DNA of 64,000 nt from the NCBI RefSeq assembly GCF_900114345.1, contig NZ_FOZJ01000001.1, positions 868,001 through 932,000 on the forward strand. The letters are read 5' to 3'. This document shows, in pieces, positions 1 to 8,296 of the stretch. The notes under the pieces were generated by a model that saw only the letters and a list, made by a program, of their open reading frames with translations, searched no databases and was not told the origin of the DNA. The translations under genes and the position numbers were made by a program. This DNA is from Microbacterium sp. cf046. Its GTDB lineage: Bacteria > Actinomycetota > Actinomycetes > Actinomycetales > Microbacteriaceae. Every line of letters starts with the position of its first letter. The stretch's first letter is position 1.

Positions 1-1047
1 GAACTCGATCTTTCCGCCCAGGACGTCGACGGCGGTCTCGAGGTCGACGGGTCGCGCCACCCCGACTCCTTCGTGCTGACGCGTCGCGCGGTGAAGGGCC
101 GCCGCGGCGATCGTCTCCGCCCCCGCGATCGCGAAGCGCGCCGATACGCCGGCGCGCTGATCGACGGCATCCGACTCGCGAAGATTGCGGGTGAACCGCG
201 CCAGGACCTCGAGCAGGTGCTCGGGGACGTCCGCGACGAGATCCGCCTCCTGACGGATGACCGCGACCTCCTCCTCGATGGTCTGCGGGTAGTGGGTGCG
301 GATCTCTGCGCCGAAGCGGTCCTGCAGAGGCGTGATGATTCGACCCCGGTTGGTGTAGTCCTCGGGGTTGGCGGTCGCGACGACGAGCACGTCAAGGTCG
401 AGGCGCAGCACGTAGCCCCGGATCTGGATGTCGCGTTCCTCCATGACATTCAGCAGCGACACCTGGATGCGCTCCGCCAGATCGGGCAGCTCGTTGATCG
501 CGACGATTCCGCGATGGCTTCGGGGGACCAGCCCGAAGTGGATCGTTTCGGGGTCGCCGAGCGAGCGGCCCTCTGCGACCTTCATCGGGTCCACGTCGCC
601 GATCAGGTCGGCCACCGACGTGTCGGGAGTCGCCAGCTTCTCGACGTACCGCTCGGCGCGGTGGCGCCACGAGACCGGGAGGTCGTCTCCCAGCTCCGAT
701 GCCCGCCGGACGGACCCAGGCGTCACCGGATGGAACGGGTGCTCCCCCAATTCGGAACCGGCGATGACCGGCGACCACTCGTCGAGCAGCCCCGAGAGGC
801 TGCGCAGCAGACGCGTCTTGCCCTGACCGCGCTCGCCGAGGAGGACCACGTCGTGACCGGCGAGGAGCGCTCGTTCCAGCTGCGGTATCACGGTCGTGTC
901 GAACCCGTGGATTCCGGGCCACGGGTCGCTTCCTTCGGCGAGTGCCGACAGGAGGTTCTCCCGCAGTTCGACGCGCACGGGCCGGTAGGTGTGCCCCGAC
1001 GCGCGCAGCTGTCCGGTCGTGGTGATCGGAGGCGGCGATGTTGTCAT
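1..1047 (-). CDS. MoxR/magnesium-chelatase-like AAA+ ATPase (3' end off window)
   Basis: The first 349 codons of an AAA+ ATPase lie in the window; the C-terminus is beyond the left edge. Translation from the ATG at 1047 shows a Walker A motif GERGQGKT near residue 71, a Walker B-like stretch RGIVAINELPD, and a sensor-1 region VVATANPEDYTN followed by RIITPLQDRFGAEI, all typical of the MoxR/ChlI branch. These ATPases usually remodel a target together with a von Willebrand A-domain partner encoded next to them; any partner would lie to the left and is not visible. No strong Shine-Dalgarno is seen. The long ORFs on the plus strand here are antisense shadows. The family call is firm; the substrate is unknown. 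Confidence 0.88.
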   Translation of the reverse strand, partial: MTTSPPPITTTGQLRASGHTYRPVRVELRENLLSALAEGSDPWPGIHGFDTTVIPQLERALLAGHDVVLLGERGQGKTRLLRSLSGLLDEWSPVIAGSELGEHPFHPVTPGSVRRASELGDDLPVSWRHRAERYVEKLATPDTSVADLIGDVDPMKVAEGRSLGDPETIHFGLVPRSHRGIVAINELPDLAERIQVSLLNVMEERDIQIRGYVLRLDLDVLVVATANPEDYTNRGRIITPLQDRFGAEIRTHYPQTIEEEVAVIRQEADLVADVPEHLLEVLARFTRNLRESDAVDQRAGVSARFAIAGAETIAAAALHRATRQHEGVGVARPVDLETAVDVLGGKIEF

Positions 1048-1127
1048 GACGAGAGAGTAGGTCCGCTCCACAGGCATGTGGGCCGGATTCTCATAATTCT
1101 CCGGTCATGCACCTCGAGATCTTGACG

Positions 1128-1355
1128 TCAGCGCGTGGGTGAACCGTCCGCGGGCTGCGCAGGGAGCCCGGGCTCGATCTGCTCGTGCCAGTCGATCGCG
1201 CCAGCGTCCGGCGAGTCGCGCACTTCCGGCTCGGGCATTCGAAGATCAGGCGGCCCGCCGATCTGCTCGTGCGTGATGACCACGCGGTCTTCGTCCACCG
1301 CGTCCTGCGGCAACGCGGGTTGCCGGAGGCTCTCTCGAGGGATCTCATCGGCCAT
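1128..1355 (-). CDS. Small acidic protein of unknown function
   Basis: A 75-codon ORF starts at the ATG at 1355 with a good ribosome binding site (AAGGA about 8 bases upstream). The product is strongly acidic and rich in Asp, Glu and Pro (starts MADEIPRESLRQ), with no Cys, membrane segment or signal peptide, and is probably disordered. It lies alone, 80 bases before the ATPase gene on the same strand. Longer in-frame extensions upstream have no ribosome binding site and read through low-quality sequence, so the short start is preferred. I do not recognise a function. Confidence 0.6.
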   Translation of the reverse strand: MADEIPRESLRQPALPQDAVDEDRVVITHEQIGGPPDLRMPEPEVRDSPDAGAIDWHEQIEPGLPAQPADGSPTR

Positions 1356-1404
1356 CGAGGTTCCTTTCGTGCACAGACACCGCGCTGGCGCGTGGTGCGC
1401 ACAA

Positions 1405-1451
1405 GGCCCTCCGAAATTTCGCCTGCCCCCAGGGCGGCATCTCGGAGGGCC
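1405..1451. repeat. Long-stem inverted repeat, possible terminator
   Basis: Arms GGCCCTCCGA (1405-1414) and TCGGAGGGCC (1442-1451) are perfectly complementary. The loop holds a nested CCTG/CAGG stem around four C residues. Read on the minus strand the stem is followed by TTGTG, so it could end transcripts arriving from the kdpE side. There is no clear U tract, so the terminator role is tentative. Confidence 0.4.
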
Positions 1452-1688
1452 GGTCGTGCGGCAGGGCGGCTCCGGCCTGCCTGTGGTCGGTTCGCATGGT
1501 CGGTGGGGCCTCCGCTTTCGTGCGCAGAGCTGCGCATCGCATTCCAATGGGTCGGCCCCAACCGACTCGTTGCTTCTGTCTTTCGACGTGCCAAGTGTCA
1601 CTCCGGCGCCGAGCACCCGAGCGGGGCTTGACATCTCGCCCGGCGAGCAATAGCGATCGCTCCGCGACTCGATCTCGCAAAGAACGGC

Positions 1689-1716
1689 GTAATGGATGCC
1701 GGATGTCGGCGTCCTA
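1689..1716 (+). promoter_or_regulatory. Promoter-like block A: GTAATGG-N14-CGTCCTA
   Basis: GTAATGG (1689-1695) is followed after exactly 14 bases by CGTCCTA (1710-1716). The same two boxes with the same spacing occur at 22746-22773, and identity extends to flanking GC before and AGTG after. Conservation of two boxes around a variable spacer is what a sigma-factor promoter would give, but it does not match the usual TTGACA/TATAAT consensus. Which sigma factor would read it is unknown. Confidence 0.5.
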
Positions 1717-1721
1717 GAAGT

Positions 1722-1828
1722 GCGGGGGGTTCGTCCTGGGCTCAGCCCCAGTTCGTTCGCCCCGTGGCGCCGCCCCAAACGGCGCCAGGGCCGACGTCAC
1801 TGGTTCATCCCCAGAGCGACGTCGGCCC
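1722..1828 (+). ncRNA. Candidate structured RNA A (C-rich-loop double hairpin)
   Basis: Downstream of block A the sequence folds into consecutive hairpins. A weak first stem pairs CGGGG (near 1723) with CCCCG (near 1760). Stem P2 is GGCGCCG (1766-1772) with CGGCGCC (1780-1786) around the loop CCCCAAA. Stem P3 has 11 perfect pairs (1788-1798 with 1818-1828) around a 19-base loop containing TGGTTCATCCCCAGA. The element at 22779-22881 has the same order, loops and compensatory base changes. Two C-rich-loop hairpins recall the actinobacterial 6C RNA, but the C runs here are four, not six, so identity is open. No ORF follows on this strand. Confidence 0.55.
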
Positions 1829-1914
1829 GCCCCACGATCTGCGTCATCGGGGCAGCTGATCGACCACCCGGTAGAACAGGTGCACGACGCCGCGTCCCTC
1901 GACGCCCCGGCGGG

Positions 1915-2598
1915 CTAGCCGACGTTGTCGAGCACCAGCCGGTATCCCATGCCGGACTCGGTCAGCAGGTGCACCGGTCGCGAAGGGTCGGCCTCGAGCT
2001 TCTTGCGCAACTGGGAGAGATAGAGCCGGAGGTAGCCGGTGTCGGTGACCTGTTCGGTGCCCCAGATGTCTGTGAGCAGCGCCTGGCGCGTCACCAGGAC
2101 GCCGGGCTTGCGCGCCAGGAACTCCAGGATCTGCCACTCGGTCGGGGTGAGGTGCACGAGTGCGCCGCGGCGGGTGACGGCCTTCGCGGCGAGGTCGACA
2201 CGCACATCACCGAACGAGACGATCGGATCGTCGGCGGATGCCGGCGCACGACGGGACAGGGCGCGCAGTCTCGCCAGCAGCTCGTCGATCTGGAAGGGCT
2301 TGGTCACGAAGTCGTCAGCGCCGGCGTCCAGGGCCTCGACCTTGTCGGCCGAGCCGGCCCTGCCCGAGACGACGATGATCGGCGCCGTCATCCAACCGCG
2401 CAGGGCCTCGATCACCTGCACGCCGTCGAGGTGCGGCATCCCGAGGTCGACCATCACGATGTCGGGATGCTCCTTCGCCGCAAGAGCGATCGCGGCGGCA
2501 CCGTCCGGCGCGGCGACCACGTCGTATCCGTGGGCGGCGAGCGTGATGCGCAGGGCGCGGACGAGCTGCGGGTCATCGTCGGCGATGAGGATCTTCAC
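1915..2598 (-). CDS. kdpE: KdpE-like response regulator
   Basis: A 227-residue OmpR/PhoB-type regulator, full length for the family. The receiver domain carries the acidic pocket DDD at residues 7-9 and the phosphoacceptor Asp51 (VMVDLGMP), with a conserved Lys in TKPF. A winged-helix DNA-binding domain follows (LTPTEWQILEFLARKPG, then the RLYLSQLRKKLE recognition region). Its start overlaps the end of kdpD by 4 bases, so the pair is translationally coupled. KdpE normally activates potassium-uptake genes. No kdpFABC genes lie in the window; the nearest candidate target is the KimA-like importer immediately upstream on the same strand. Confidence 0.92.
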   Translation of the reverse strand: MKILIADDDPQLVRALRITLAAHGYDVVAAPDGAAAIALAAKEHPDIVMVDLGMPHLDGVQVIEALRGWMTAPIIVVSGRAGSADKVEALDAGADDFVTKPFQIDELLARLRALSRRAPASADDPIVSFGDVRVDLAAKAVTRRGALVHLTPTEWQILEFLARKPGVLVTRQALLTDIWGTEQVTDTGYLRLYLSQLRKKLEADPSRPVHLLTESGMGYRLVLDNVG

Positions 2599-4439
2599 GT
2601 CTCGACCTCGGCGATGGGGAGTTCGATCACCATCGTCAACCCTCCGCCGGGCGTGTCCTCCGGTGTGAGCGTGCCGCCCATCCCCTCCGTGAAGCCTTTG
2701 GACAGCGCGAGCCCCAGGCCGAGCCCCGACGTGTTGTCGGTGTCGCCCAGGCGCTGGAACGGTGCGAACATCTCGTCGCGGCGTTCGGGGGCGATGCCTG
2801 CGCCGTGATCGATGACGCGCAGCGTCGCCCTGCCTCTGCGCGCTCCGGTGGTCACCTTGACCAGCGTGCCGTGGGGCGCGTGACGCTCCGCGTTCGCGAG
2901 CACGTTCACCAGCACACGCTGCAGCAGGACGGGATCTGCTGAGATCGCCGGAAGGTCGGGGTCGAGGGCGAGGTCGACGACGTCGGGACCGAGGCCAAGC
3001 TCCTCCAGGGCGGAGAGCACGACATCGGCGGCGTCGACCGCCCGCGTGGAGGCGGTCAGGACTCCTGCCTCGACCCGGCTGACATCCAGCAGATCGGTCA
3101 CCAGCTTCGAGAGTGCGGCCAGGCTCTCGTCCGCAGTCTCGACGAGCTCCTGGCGGTCTGCGTCCGAGAGGTGCGGACCGCTGGCGCGGAGCCCGCCGAC
3201 AGCTGCGATCGCGGCCGCCAGCGGACGGCGCACGTCGTGGCTCACGGCCGACAGGAGCGCGCTGCGAACCTGATCGGCTGCGGCGAGTGCTTCCGCCGCG
3301 CGCGCGGTCTCGGTCAGTTCGGCGCGCTCGAGAGCGGCGCCGAGCTGGGCGACGATGACATCGAGCAGGCGTCGCTCGGATGCGTCCAGTTCCTGTCCGT
3401 GCAGCTCGAGCGTCGCACGCGGCGGAGCACCGCGCGTGCCGATCGGCACGGCGACGAATCGGCCGTCGCGGACCGGCTCGCCGTCGGTCGCTTTCACCGT
3501 GCCGTCGACGTCGAGGAGTCGCACCCCGGCGAGTCCGAACGCCTCGCGCGCCCGACTGACGAGGGCCGGGACCGCGCTTTCGCCGCGCAGCACATTGCCG
3601 GCCACCGTCGCGAGCAGCTCTGCCTCGGCGGTGGCGCGCTGGGCGGTGCGCGCCCGCCTCGCGGCCTGGTCGACGATGTAGCTGACCAGCAGGGCGATGA
3701 GCACGTAGAGGAACAGGGCCCAGAGGTGAAGGGGATCGGAGACCTCGACCGTGAACTGCGGGGCGACGAAGAGGAAGTCGAGGGTCAGCCCAGACAGGAC
3801 AGCGGCGAACAGCGCGGGCCAGATGCCGCCGACGAGGGCGACGATGACGACGAGCAGTTGGAACGCGAGCACATCGGATGTGATCGATTCCGGTGTGCGC
3901 GCCGAGTAGAGGAGCCAGGTCAGCAGCGGCCCGCCCACGAGCGCGACCACGAACCCGAGTGCGACCCGCTGTCGGCTCAGCGCACCGCCGGTGATCCGCG
4001 GGAGCGCCGGCCGGTCCCGCGAGGCCGGGTGGCTCACGATGTGCACATCGAGGTCACCGGAGTCGCGGACGACGGTGGCGCCGATCCCTGGGCCCGACAG
4101 CACGGCGGCGATCCGCCCGCGCCGGCTCTCGCCGATGACGAGCTGGGTGGCCTCGTGCGCGCCGGCGAACTCGATGACCGCCTGCGCGATGTCTTCGCCG
4201 ATGACCTGGTGATAGGTCCCGCCGAGGGATTCGACGAGTGCCTGCTGCGCGGCGAGGTCGGCGGGCGCTGCCGCGCGTGCGTCGTCCTGGCTGGAGACGT
4301 GCACTGCCATGAACTCTCCGCGGCCGGATCGGTCGGCGATGTGTGCGGCCCGGCGGAGCAGCGTCTCACCATCGGGGTCACCGCTGACCGCTGCGACGAT
4401 GCGCTCGCGGGATGTGGCCTTCGTGTCGATGTCGTCCAC
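2595..4439 (-). CDS. kdpD: KdpD-like sensor kinase lacking the N-terminal KdpD domain
   Basis: A 614-residue histidine kinase starting at GTG 4439; typical KdpD is about 850-900 residues. The usual N-terminal KdpD domain with its Walker-type motif is absent, and the protein begins with the universal-stress-protein-like domain (residues about 12-135). Four closely spaced membrane helices (about 158-255), a GAF-like segment (about 270-370), the phosphoacceptor His401 (AVSHDVRRP) and an HATPase domain with LANAERHAPHG and GLGLGLALSKG follow. Only 73 bases separate it from the KimA-like gene, so there is no room for a missing exon-like N-terminus. The kinase should still phosphorylate KdpE, but its ligand input must differ from the classical protein. 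Confidence 0.9.
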   Translation of the reverse strand: MDDIDTKATSRERIVAAVSGDPDGETLLRRAAHIADRSGRGEFMAVHVSSQDDARAAAPADLAAQQALVESLGGTYHQVIGEDIAQAVIEFAGAHEATQLVIGESRRGRIAAVLSGPGIGATVVRDSGDLDVHIVSHPASRDRPALPRITGGALSRQRVALGFVVALVGGPLLTWLLYSARTPESITSDVLAFQLLVVIVALVGGIWPALFAAVLSGLTLDFLFVAPQFTVEVSDPLHLWALFLYVLIALLVSYIVDQAARRARTAQRATAEAELLATVAGNVLRGESAVPALVSRAREAFGLAGVRLLDVDGTVKATDGEPVRDGRFVAVPIGTRGAPPRATLELHGQELDASERRLLDVIVAQLGAALERAELTETARAAEALAAADQVRSALLSAVSHDVRRPLAAAIAAVGGLRASGPHLSDADRQELVETADESLAALSKLVTDLLDVSRVEAGVLTASTRAVDAADVVLSALEELGLGPDVVDLALDPDLPAISADPVLLQRVLVNVLANAERHAPHGTLVKVTTGARRGRATLRVIDHGAGIAPERRDEMFAPFQRLGDTDNTSGLGLGLALSKGFTEGMGGTLTPEDTPGGGLTMVIELPIAEVET

Positions 4440-4512
4440 CCTCTCGATCCAACACCCGCCGACCCTCGCGCGGTGCTCCTCACGCGGCTGAGCAGCCGAG
4501 CCGCTGCCCGGG

Positions 4513-6639
4513 TCAAGGCACCGACGCCGTCTCCTTCTCGGGTTCCGCGGCGGGCGGGCCGGCCGGACGGCTCGCCCGGCGCCCGTTCGTGTGGACCTCC
4601 GGCGCGGGACGACCGGCGCGCTGATCTCCGGGGAGCGGTCGCGAACGGCGGCCGTAGATCAGCTCCGACGAGTCGAGCAGCCACGGCACCAGCGTGATCG
4701 ACACGCCGTGCACGAGCATGAGCTGCTGCGCGATGCGCCGCGACCGCCGGTTGTGCAACGGCGCCTCCCACCAGTGCCCCACGATGTACTGCGGCAGGTA
4801 GACCGTCACGACGGACGATCCGAACTCGTGCCGGTACTGCTTGATGAACTTCGCGATGGGGGAGGCATAGGACCGATACGGCGACTCGATGATGACGAGC
4901 TTCATCGGGACCCTGTGCTCCTGCCACTCCTTCTGCAGCGCGGCGGACTCCTCATCGCTGACTGCGATGTGCACGGCGATCGCCTTGTCGTGCTTGGCGG
5001 CCAGCGCGTATTCCACGGCCTTGAGGACCGGCTTCTGCAGGCGGTTCACCAGGACGATCGCCAGGTCGCCGTCGGCGCCGAAATGGGTGGTGTCATCGAC
5101 GCGGATCTCGTGCTCGACGTCACGGTAATAGCGGTTCACCCCGATCATGAGCACCGCGAGGATCGGGATCGCGATGAACACGAGCCACGCACCGTGCGTG
5201 AACTTCGTGATCGTGACGATCAGCAGCACTGAGATCGTCATGGCTGCGCCCACGGCGTTGATCGCAAGTCCGCTGTAGGCGGACCGACGCGCATGACGGG
5301 CGGATGCCTGGGCCGCGGCATCCGGCGACAGCTTCGACATCTCCCGCAGGCTGCGCCGCCAGTGCCGCACCATGCCGATCTGCCCGATCGAGAACGACAC
5401 GAAGACGCCGATGATGTACAGCTGGATGAGCGTGGTCAGATTGGCCTGGTACACGATCAGGACGATGATCGCGACGATGCCGAGGATGATCATGCCGTTC
5501 GAGTAGACGAGTCGGTCGCCGCGGGTGTTCAGCGCCTTCGGCGCGAACCCGTCGCGGGCGAGCACGGCACCCAGCAGCGGGAAGCCGTTGAACGCGGTGT
5601 TCGCGGCGAGCAGTAACACGCACGCCGTGGCGGCCTGAATGACGAAGAACGGAATGGATCCCATGCCGAATGTCGCCGCGGCGACCTGGGCCATGAGGCT
5701 CGGCTGGGGGTTTGCGCAGTCGAAGCCGATCAGGTTGCAGGGGTTCTCGGCGTAGTGGACGCCCGACACGAGTGCGATCGCGGTCAGCCCGGAGAACAGG
5801 AGGATCGCGATGCCGCCCATGAGCGTCAGGGTCATCTGCGCGTTGCGCACCTTGGGCTTGCGGAACGCGGGCACGCCGTTGGAGACGGCTTCGACTCCGG
5901 TGAGCGCCGAGCAGCCGCTGGAGAATGCGCGCAGCACGAGCAGGATCACGGCCGCCTGGGTGAGCGATTCGGCATGGACGGCGTACTCGGCGCTGGATGC
6001 CACCGGCGGGTTGCCCGCGAAGGTGCGCGTGAGGCCGACGATCACCATGAGCGCCACCGAGCCGATGAAGACATACGTCGGGATCGCGAATGCGAATGAG
6101 GCCTCGCGCACGCCGCGCAGATTGACGATCACGATGAGGATGACGAACCCGACCGCGAGCTCGATTCGTCCTGGGTTGAGCTCCGGAATCGCCGAGATGA
6201 TGTTGTCCACGCCCGATGCAACCGAGACGGCGACGGTCAGGACGTAGTCCACCAGAAGCGCTGCTGCGACCACGACGCCAGGCACTTCGCCGAGGTTCGT
6301 CCGCGCCACCTCGTAGTCGCCACCGCCTGACGGATACGCCTTGATGAGCTGCCGGTAGCTCGCGACCACCACGATCAGCAGCAGCACGACTGCCGCAGCG
6401 ACCCACGGCGAGAATGCGAGGAATGCGGTTCCGCCGATGAGCAGGATCATCAGCAGCTCCTGCGGCGCGTACGCGACAGAGCTCAGCGCGTCGGACGCGA
6501 AGATCGGCAGTGCGCGCTTCTTGGGGAGGAGCTGCCCCTCGAGGTTCTCGGAGGTGAGCGGGTCGCCGAGGATGAGCCGCTTCGCCAGCGGCGGTTCATC
6601 TCCCGGCTCTCGGGATTCAATGGTCACGGCAGGCGACAC
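4513..6639 (-). CDS. kimA: KimA-type potassium/proton importer (APC superfamily)
   Basis: A 708-residue APC-fold permease with about 12 membrane helices and a cytoplasmic C-terminal domain of about 200 residues. Blocks matching the KimA (YdaO) family as I know it include SDALSSVAY (Asp50, Tyr57), SYRQLIKAYPSGGGDY, LLVDYVLTVAVS and CSALTGVEAVSN; the Asp, Tyr and Glu in these blocks are the ion-binding residues described for KimA. The C-terminal region resembles a universal-stress fold that in KimA contributes to dimerisation. Start is GTG 6639. It sits directly upstream of kdpD-kdpE on the same strand, which supports a potassium role rather than amino-acid uptake. No clear riboswitch fits in the 120-base upstream gap. 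Confidence 0.82.
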   Translation of the reverse strand: MSPAVTIESREPGDEPPLAKRLILGDPLTSENLEGQLLPKKRALPIFASDALSSVAYAPQELLMILLIGGTAFLAFSPWVAAAVVLLLIVVVASYRQLIKAYPSGGGDYEVARTNLGEVPGVVVAAALLVDYVLTVAVSVASGVDNIISAIPELNPGRIELAVGFVILIVIVNLRGVREASFAFAIPTYVFIGSVALMVIVGLTRTFAGNPPVASSAEYAVHAESLTQAAVILLVLRAFSSGCSALTGVEAVSNGVPAFRKPKVRNAQMTLTLMGGIAILLFSGLTAIALVSGVHYAENPCNLIGFDCANPQPSLMAQVAAATFGMGSIPFFVIQAATACVLLLAANTAFNGFPLLGAVLARDGFAPKALNTRGDRLVYSNGMIILGIVAIIVLIVYQANLTTLIQLYIIGVFVSFSIGQIGMVRHWRRSLREMSKLSPDAAAQASARHARRSAYSGLAINAVGAAMTISVLLIVTITKFTHGAWLVFIAIPILAVLMIGVNRYYRDVEHEIRVDDTTHFGADGDLAIVLVNRLQKPVLKAVEYALAAKHDKAIAVHIAVSDEESAALQKEWQEHRVPMKLVIIESPYRSYASPIAKFIKQYRHEFGSSVVTVYLPQYIVGHWWEAPLHNRRSRRIAQQLMLVHGVSITLVPWLLDSSELIYGRRSRPLPGDQRAGRPAPEVHTNGRRASRPAGPPAAEPEKETASVP

Positions 6640-6759
6640 TACGCTCGCGCGAGCGCCGGAGACTGCTCGAGATCGGCATCCTCACGGAATCCATGCAGCG
6701 GTCGCGGAAGCCGCGCAACGCGTCTTGCCAGTGTCGTGGGGTCGTGGTTTCTTGTTGGG

Positions 6760-7539
6760 ATGAACACCGCGACTTCAGCTGACGGGACGACGATCGCCTT
6801 CGAACAGGTGGGTGACGGGCCGACGATCGTGATCGTGGGCGGCGCCTTCTCCGTCGCGACCGATGGGGATGCGCTCGCGAGCGCCCTCGTGGATGCCGGA
6901 TTCCGGGCTGTGACGGTGGACCGGCGGGCGAGGGGCTCCAGCGGCGACAAGCGCGGATCCTCGCCGGAGGACGAGGCCGACGACCTCGCGGCCGTGATCG
7001 ACGCGGTCGGGGGTGACGCGTTCGTGCTCGGTCACTCGTCCGGCGCCGTTCTCGCGCTCTTCGCCGCAGGCAGGGGCGTGCCGATCCGGGCCCTCTTCCT
7101 GTCGGAGCCGCCGTTCCGATTCGGGGTGGACGAGCCCGCCGATGATCTCCCTGAGCGGCTGCAGCAGCTCGTCGACGACGGCAGGGGAGAGGATGCCGTC
7201 GTCACGTTCCAACTGGAGGGGGTGGGGCTGCCGCAGGAGATGGTCGATCAGATCCGGCAGAGCGATCTGTTCGCCACGCTCGTCCCGCTCGCTCAGTCCA
7301 CGGTCTACGACGCGAATCTCACGATGCAGATGTCGACTCCGACACCCGAGATGCTCTCCGTGTCGCAGCCGGTCACGATCCTGCGCGGCGAGCAGACGTT
7401 CCCCATCCTGGTGACCGCGGCAGATCGGCTCGCGCAGGAGCTGGATGGCGCGGAACTCGTCATCGTTCCGGAGTCGGTGATGCACCGGCCCGACCCAGCG
7501 GCCACCGCCCGTGTCGTGCGGGCGCGCGTGGACTCATGA
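6760..7539 (+). CDS. Alpha/beta hydrolase
   Basis: 259 residues from the ATG at 6760. The fold is recognisable from the nucleophile elbow GHSSGA (Ser about 98), the early TIVIVGGAF strand, the Asp-bearing region before the last helix and a C-terminal VMHRPDP His. No signal peptide is seen, so it is cytoplasmic. It is divergent from the KimA-like gene and overlaps the next gene by 4 bases (ATGA), so the two are one operon. An in-frame ATG at 6736 is possible, but it adds eight residues outside the family start. Substrate is unknown. Confidence 0.8.
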   Translation: MNTATSADGTTIAFEQVGDGPTIVIVGGAFSVATDGDALASALVDAGFRAVTVDRRARGSSGDKRGSSPEDEADDLAAVIDAVGGDAFVLGHSSGAVLALFAAGRGVPIRALFLSEPPFRFGVDEPADDLPERLQQLVDDGRGEDAVVTFQLEGVGLPQEMVDQIRQSDLFATLVPLAQSTVYDANLTMQMSTPTPEMLSVSQPVTILRGEQTFPILVTAADRLAQELDGAELVIVPESVMHRPDPAATARVVRARVDS

Positions 7540-7854
7540 CCGGCACGCGACCGGTGGTGCGGATGTGGACCGGCGTCGTTCGCACGGAAGACCGGGATGC
7601 CTACGTCGGCTACGTGGAGCAGACCGGCATCGCCGCCTACCGCGATACGGCGGGCAACCTCGATGCGTGGCTGCTGACCCGTGACCTCGGTGACGGTCGA
7701 ACCGAGATCGCCACCGTCTCCCGGGTGGGAGTCGCTCGAGGCGATCACGCGATTCGCCGGCGCCGACTACGAGCGTGCCGTCCTGTATCCCGAAGACGAT
7801 CGCTACCTCCTGGAGCGGGACGACCGCGTGCGCCACTACGACCAGCAGACGTGA
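7536..7854 (+). pseudogene. Frameshifted monooxygenase-like (ABM-type) gene
   Basis: The frame opens well (ATG at 7536, MTGTRPVVRMWTGVVR, then YVGYVEQTGIAAYRDTAGN) and resembles small antibiotic-biosynthesis-monooxygenase-like proteins of about 105 residues. After ATVSR, near 7721-7725, the frame is lost. Removing one G from the GGG run restores WESLEAITRFAGADYE and YPEDDRYLLERD, ending at the TGA at 7854, exactly the expected family tail. As given, the reading frame instead runs on to 7907 with unrelated sequence. This is either a real +1 disruption or a sequencing error in a homopolymer. Confidence 0.75.
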
Positions 7855-7900
7855 GCCCTGCAATCCGCTCGTGCCCGTGCGAGCCCCGAGCCGTGGTGCG

Positions 7901-8296
7901 TCAGTAGTCCTCGCCGGTCCGCCACGCCATCTCCTGCAACAGCATGGTGTTGCCGTCCGGGTCGCTGAACTCGGCGTATCTGACTCCGCCGCCGACGTCC
8001 GTGATCGCTGAGACCTCGACGCCGTGACCACGAAGCTCGGTGCAGGCGTCGTCGATGCTGTTCACGACCAGGTGAATCCCGTGAACCGTGCCGGGCAGCA
8101 TCCGGTCGAGCGAGGGCACGCCGTGACTGAGCGAGATCGAACACGCGGAGCCCGGCGGGGTGAGCTGTACGAAGCGAACCCCTTCAGCGGGAGCCACGTC
8201 CACATCGAGGACGAATCCGGCCTGCTCCGTGTAGAAGCGCATCGCGCGGTCGATGTCGCTGACCGGCACGGGTACGAGTTCGAGCTTCAGATCCAT
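7901..8296 (-). CDS. VOC-family (glyoxalase-like) protein
   Basis: 131 residues from ATG 8296. The beta-alpha-beta-beta-beta modules are visible as LELVPVPVSDIDRAMRFYTEQAGF and GIHLVVNSIDDACTELRGHGV, with the closing motif YAEFSDPDGNTMLLQE. It is similar to bleomycin-resistance/glyoxalase relatives, which may bind a metal and act on small molecules or act as dioxygenases. The longer upstream frame is not part of it. Convergent with the frameshifted gene. Exact reaction not assignable. Confidence 0.82.
   Translation of the reverse strand: MDLKLELVPVPVSDIDRAMRFYTEQAGFVLDVDVAPAEGVRFVQLTPPGSACSISLSHGVPSLDRMLPGTVHGIHLVVNSIDDACTELRGHGVEVSAITDVGGGVRYAEFSDPDGNTMLLQEMAWRTGEDY

Larger units (their letters stand above)
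1356..1914. other. 559-base intergenic region with RNA-like element A
   Basis: No convincing protein gene is visible; ORFs on both strands lack ribosome binding sites and family resemblance. It holds a long hairpin (1405-1451), a sigma70-like plus-strand pair (TTGACA at 1628-1633, 17 bases, TAGCGA at 1651-1656), and the promoter-like block and hairpins of element A (1689-1828). Sequence after 1830 runs into the 3' end of kdpE on the opposite strand. Confidence 0.6.

Noticed and set aside
73-1125. 350-residue plus-strand ORF
   Set aside because: Antisense of the MoxR-like ATPase, which shows Walker A and sensor motifs on the minus strand.
1789-1828. Hairpin P3 of element A as the kdpE terminator
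   Set aside because: It lacks a U tract on the minus strand, and its sequence is conserved at 22.8 kb in another context, which fits an RNA element better.
1722-1828. Firm assignment of elements A and B as 6C RNA
   Set aside because: Loops have runs of four C, not six or more, and no covariance search could be run; kept as an alternative only.
3171-4697. 508-residue plus-strand ORF
   Set aside because: Complement of kdpD; no ribosome binding site or family resemblance.
4513-6639. Kup-type potassium transporter or ordinary amino-acid permease
   Set aside because: Sequence blocks match the KimA/YdaO type better than Kup, and the adjacent kdpDE supports potassium rather than amino acids.
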